DNA of 6,442 nucleotides from Planctomycetaceae bacterium. GTDB lineage: Bacteria; Planctomycetota; Planctomycetia; Pirellulales; Thermoguttaceae. Where the stretch lies: positions 1 to 6,442 of the forward strand of contig JAIRPZ010000306.1 of assembly GCA_031256755.1 (NCBI GenBank), in the 5' to 3' direction. A program made the translations under genes and the position numbers. A model generated the notes under the pieces. That model was not told the DNA's origin and did not search any database. It saw only the letters and a program-made list of their open reading frames with translations. Shown here piece by piece: positions 5,465 through 6,442 of the stretch (its first letter is position 1; the number at the start of each line of letters is the position of its first letter).

Positions 5465-5598
5465 GCCGTACTTTACCGTTTTATGTCCGGTATCGCTGCC
5501 AATCTTTCCGGTCTATCGGTGCGGAGATTGTCCCGCGTCTTCGGCAATTCGTTTTCGGCAAGGTAACGCCGGATCGGTATGGAATGAGACGTGAATAA
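5461..5598 (+). CDS. Small basic hypothetical ORF (45 aa) overlapping the DUF3592 stop
   Basis: I do not recognise this product. Its ATG (5461-5463) shares ATGA with the TGA stop of the DUF3592 gene, the classic arrangement for translational coupling. The product begins MSRTLPFYVRYRCQSFRSIG and is strongly basic, with eight arginines in its first 30 residues, aromatic residues and no hydrophobic segment. Codons resemble those of the neighbours. It ends at 5598, just before the aroK promoter at 5600-5608. No separate ribosome binding site is evident. It could be a chance open frame in the 3' intergenic region. Confidence 0.27.
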   Translation: MSRTLPFYVRYRCQSFRSIGAEIVPRLRQFVFGKVTPDRYGMRRE

Positions 5599-5599
5599 T

Positions 5600-5608
5600 T
5601 GTTAGAAT
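5600..5608 (+). promoter_or_regulatory. Extended -10 promoter for aroK
   Basis: TGTTAGAAT matches the extended -10 pattern TGnTATAAT with one mismatch in the hexamer. It resembles the elements before the ABC-F and DUF3592 genes. Transcription would start near 5614-5617. That is just before an in-frame GTG at 5618, or 90 bases before the preferred ATG at 5708. Confidence 0.5.
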
Positions 5609-5707
5609 GTTTGCTGTGTGAAAACAGCCGTCATGGGAGCGGTGCCGTTATGTTCCGGCAACCATGTTGCGTCAGCGGACAACGACAATATTTCTTACAC
5701 GGACATT

Positions 5708-6253
5708 ATGGAAACGAAAAAGAATCCGATCATTCTCATCGGCTACCGCGGAACCGGCAAGACAACGATAGCCCGGAAAATTGCCGGACAACTTGCAATA
5801 CCGGTGAAAGATTCCGATGCGGAAATTGAATGTCGGGCGGGAAAAACGATTGCTGAAATTTTCGGTCAGGACGGCGAAGCGGTCTTTCGCGACTTGGAAG
5901 AATCGGTGATTGCGGAAATTCTTCATTCGGGTGAACGGCTGGTGATGGCCACCGGCGGCGGTGCGGTTTTGCGGTCATCAACGCGGGAATTGCTGCGGCG
6001 GTCGGGGACGGTATTCTGGCTGACGGCAACGCCGGCAACCCTTTTGCACCGCATTTCGGGCGACATTCATTCGAAAACGATGCGTCCCAATTTAACACCG
6101 CTGCCGATGATGGAAGAAATTGCGAGTGTCCTTGAAAAACGAATTCCGCTTTACCAATCGACGGCTCATCAGACGGTTTGTACGGAATCGGCAACGCCGG
6201 ACGAAATTGCGCAATGGATCATAGACCATGCGGAGCCGCCGTTTTGCGTCTGA
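5708..6253 (+). CDS. aroK: Shikimate kinase
   Basis: This cytoplasmic enzyme (181 residues) transfers phosphate from ATP to the 3-hydroxyl of shikimate, the fifth step of the chorismate pathway leading to aromatic amino acids. All family hallmarks are present, numbered from the ATG at 5708. Walker A GYRGTGKTT is at 12-20. The DSD pair is D35 and D37 (Mg and shikimate). GKTIAEIF leads into GEAVFRDLE with shikimate-binding R61. The glycine triplet is GGG 83-85. The lid arginine is R126 in RPNL, and the last substrate arginine is R145 in RIPLY. Length is normal for the family. The start is chosen because the P-loop usually follows within about 10-15 residues. An in-frame GTG at 5618 would add 30 residues of no domain content, but it lies 9 bases after a -10 box and could be a leaderless start. 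No Shine-Dalgarno site precedes either. No other aromatic-pathway gene is adjacent. Confidence 0.93.
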   Translation: METKKNPIILIGYRGTGKTTIARKIAGQLAIPVKDSDAEIECRAGKTIAEIFGQDGEAVFRDLEESVIAEILHSGERLVMATGGGAVLRSSTRELLRRSGTVFWLTATPATLLHRISGDIHSKTMRPNLTPLPMMEEIASVLEKRIPLYQSTAHQTVCTESATPDEIAQWIIDHAEPPFCV

Positions 6254-6276
6254 TCCATTTGTGCGGGATGCACTGC

Positions 6277-6304
6277 TTGCCGAACAGAATTTTTTCGGTA
6301 TATT
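6277..6304 (+). promoter_or_regulatory. Candidate promoter for the tRNA-Cys gene
   Basis: TTGCCG (6277-6282), a 16-base spacer and TATATT (6299-6304, 5 of 6 consensus) form a plausible sigma-70 promoter. Transcription would start near 6311, about 78 bases before the tRNA. A stem AATCCGG/CCGGATT (6324-6330, 6351-6357) lies in that leader and has no U-tract after it. It may be a processing structure. Confidence 0.35.
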
Positions 6305-6388
6305 GATACGGCTGCGTTTCGGGAATCCGGTGAAGGTGTGAAGTTTTCTGCCGGATTTGACGATAAGACGCATCGAGAGGATTTTTCA

Positions 6389-6442
6389 GGCGCCGTAGCC
6401 AAATGGCTAAGGCAGCGGATTGCAAATCCGTTATATCCCGGT
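6389..6442 (+). tRNA. tRNA-Cys (GCA), cut by the right edge
   Basis: The acceptor 5' strand is GGCGCCG (6389-6395), followed by TA. The D-arm is GCC/GGC (6398-6400, 6411-6413) with GG in the loop. The anticodon arm is GCGGA/TCCGT around loop TTGCAAA, with anticodon GCA at 6422-6424, which reads UGC (Cys). A five-base variable loop (TATAT) and the 5' half of the T-stem, CCCGG (6437-6441), follow before the window ends. The 3' T-stem, acceptor strand and CCA are outside. The anticodon arm matches that of the E. coli tRNA-Cys as I recall it. Confidence 0.93.

Noticed and set aside
6321..6360. Hairpin AATCCGG/CCGGATT as terminator of aroK
   Set aside because: The loop is 20 bases and no U-tract follows, so an intrinsic terminator is not supported.
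1..6442. A multi-gene novel defence or mobile system
   Set aside because: The genes have unrelated roles, separate promoters and mixed orientation. No nuclease, recombinase, reverse transcriptase, toxin pair or CRISPR array is seen.

Overview
The window reads as a piece of chromosome from a member of Planctomycetota, probably the Pirellulales lineage, with roughly balanced base composition. Three things suggest this. The left-edge gene has the 'LExRxxLS' motif (LEPR-XLL type) found near the N-terminus of many planctomycetal exported proteins. A gene encodes a helix-turn-helix plus receiver fusion that I recall as typical of that group. A DUF3592 membrane protein carries a C-terminal beta-rich domain of a kind I also associate with planctomycetes. 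The lineage is an inference from recalled families; no search was run.

Layout, left to right. (1) A minus-strand gene for an acidic, Tyr/Asp/Asn-rich, probably exported protein starts near 418 and runs off the left edge. (2) A gap of about 340 bases follows. It holds a MITE-like structure at 600-730 (12-bp direct repeats flanking 17-18-bp inverted repeats) next to a TGnTATAAT promoter. (3) A complete ABC-F ATPase gene (756-2843, +) begins 8 bases after that -10 box, so its mRNA is probably leaderless. (4) The convergent intergenic region carries a hairpin with a U-tract that terminates the minus-strand gene on its right. (5) The HTH-receiver gene (3569-2997, -) follows. (6) A weakly coding stretch of about 600 bases (3570-4186) contains two small overlapping minus-strand ORFs and a 15-bp repeat of period 30. 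(7) A DUF3592 membrane protein gene (4187-5464, +) has a good promoter and Shine-Dalgarno site, and a possible 45-codon ORF overlaps its stop by ATGA. (8) Shikimate kinase aroK (5708-6253, +) is next. (9) A tRNA-Cys(GCA) gene is cut by the right edge.

These genes do not form one pathway. They are mostly separate housekeeping or lineage-specific units, each with its own promoter. ABC-F acts on the ribosome, AroK in aromatic amino acid synthesis and tRNA-Cys in translation. The HTH-receiver protein is a regulator and the DUF3592 protein sits in the membrane. I see no defence system, CRISPR array, prophage or toxin-antitoxin pair. The items most worth a second look are the MITE-like element at the ABC-F promoter, the leaderless start, the change in leucine codon use inside the ABC-F gene, the degenerate receiver domain, and the small overlapping ORFs upstream of the regulator.
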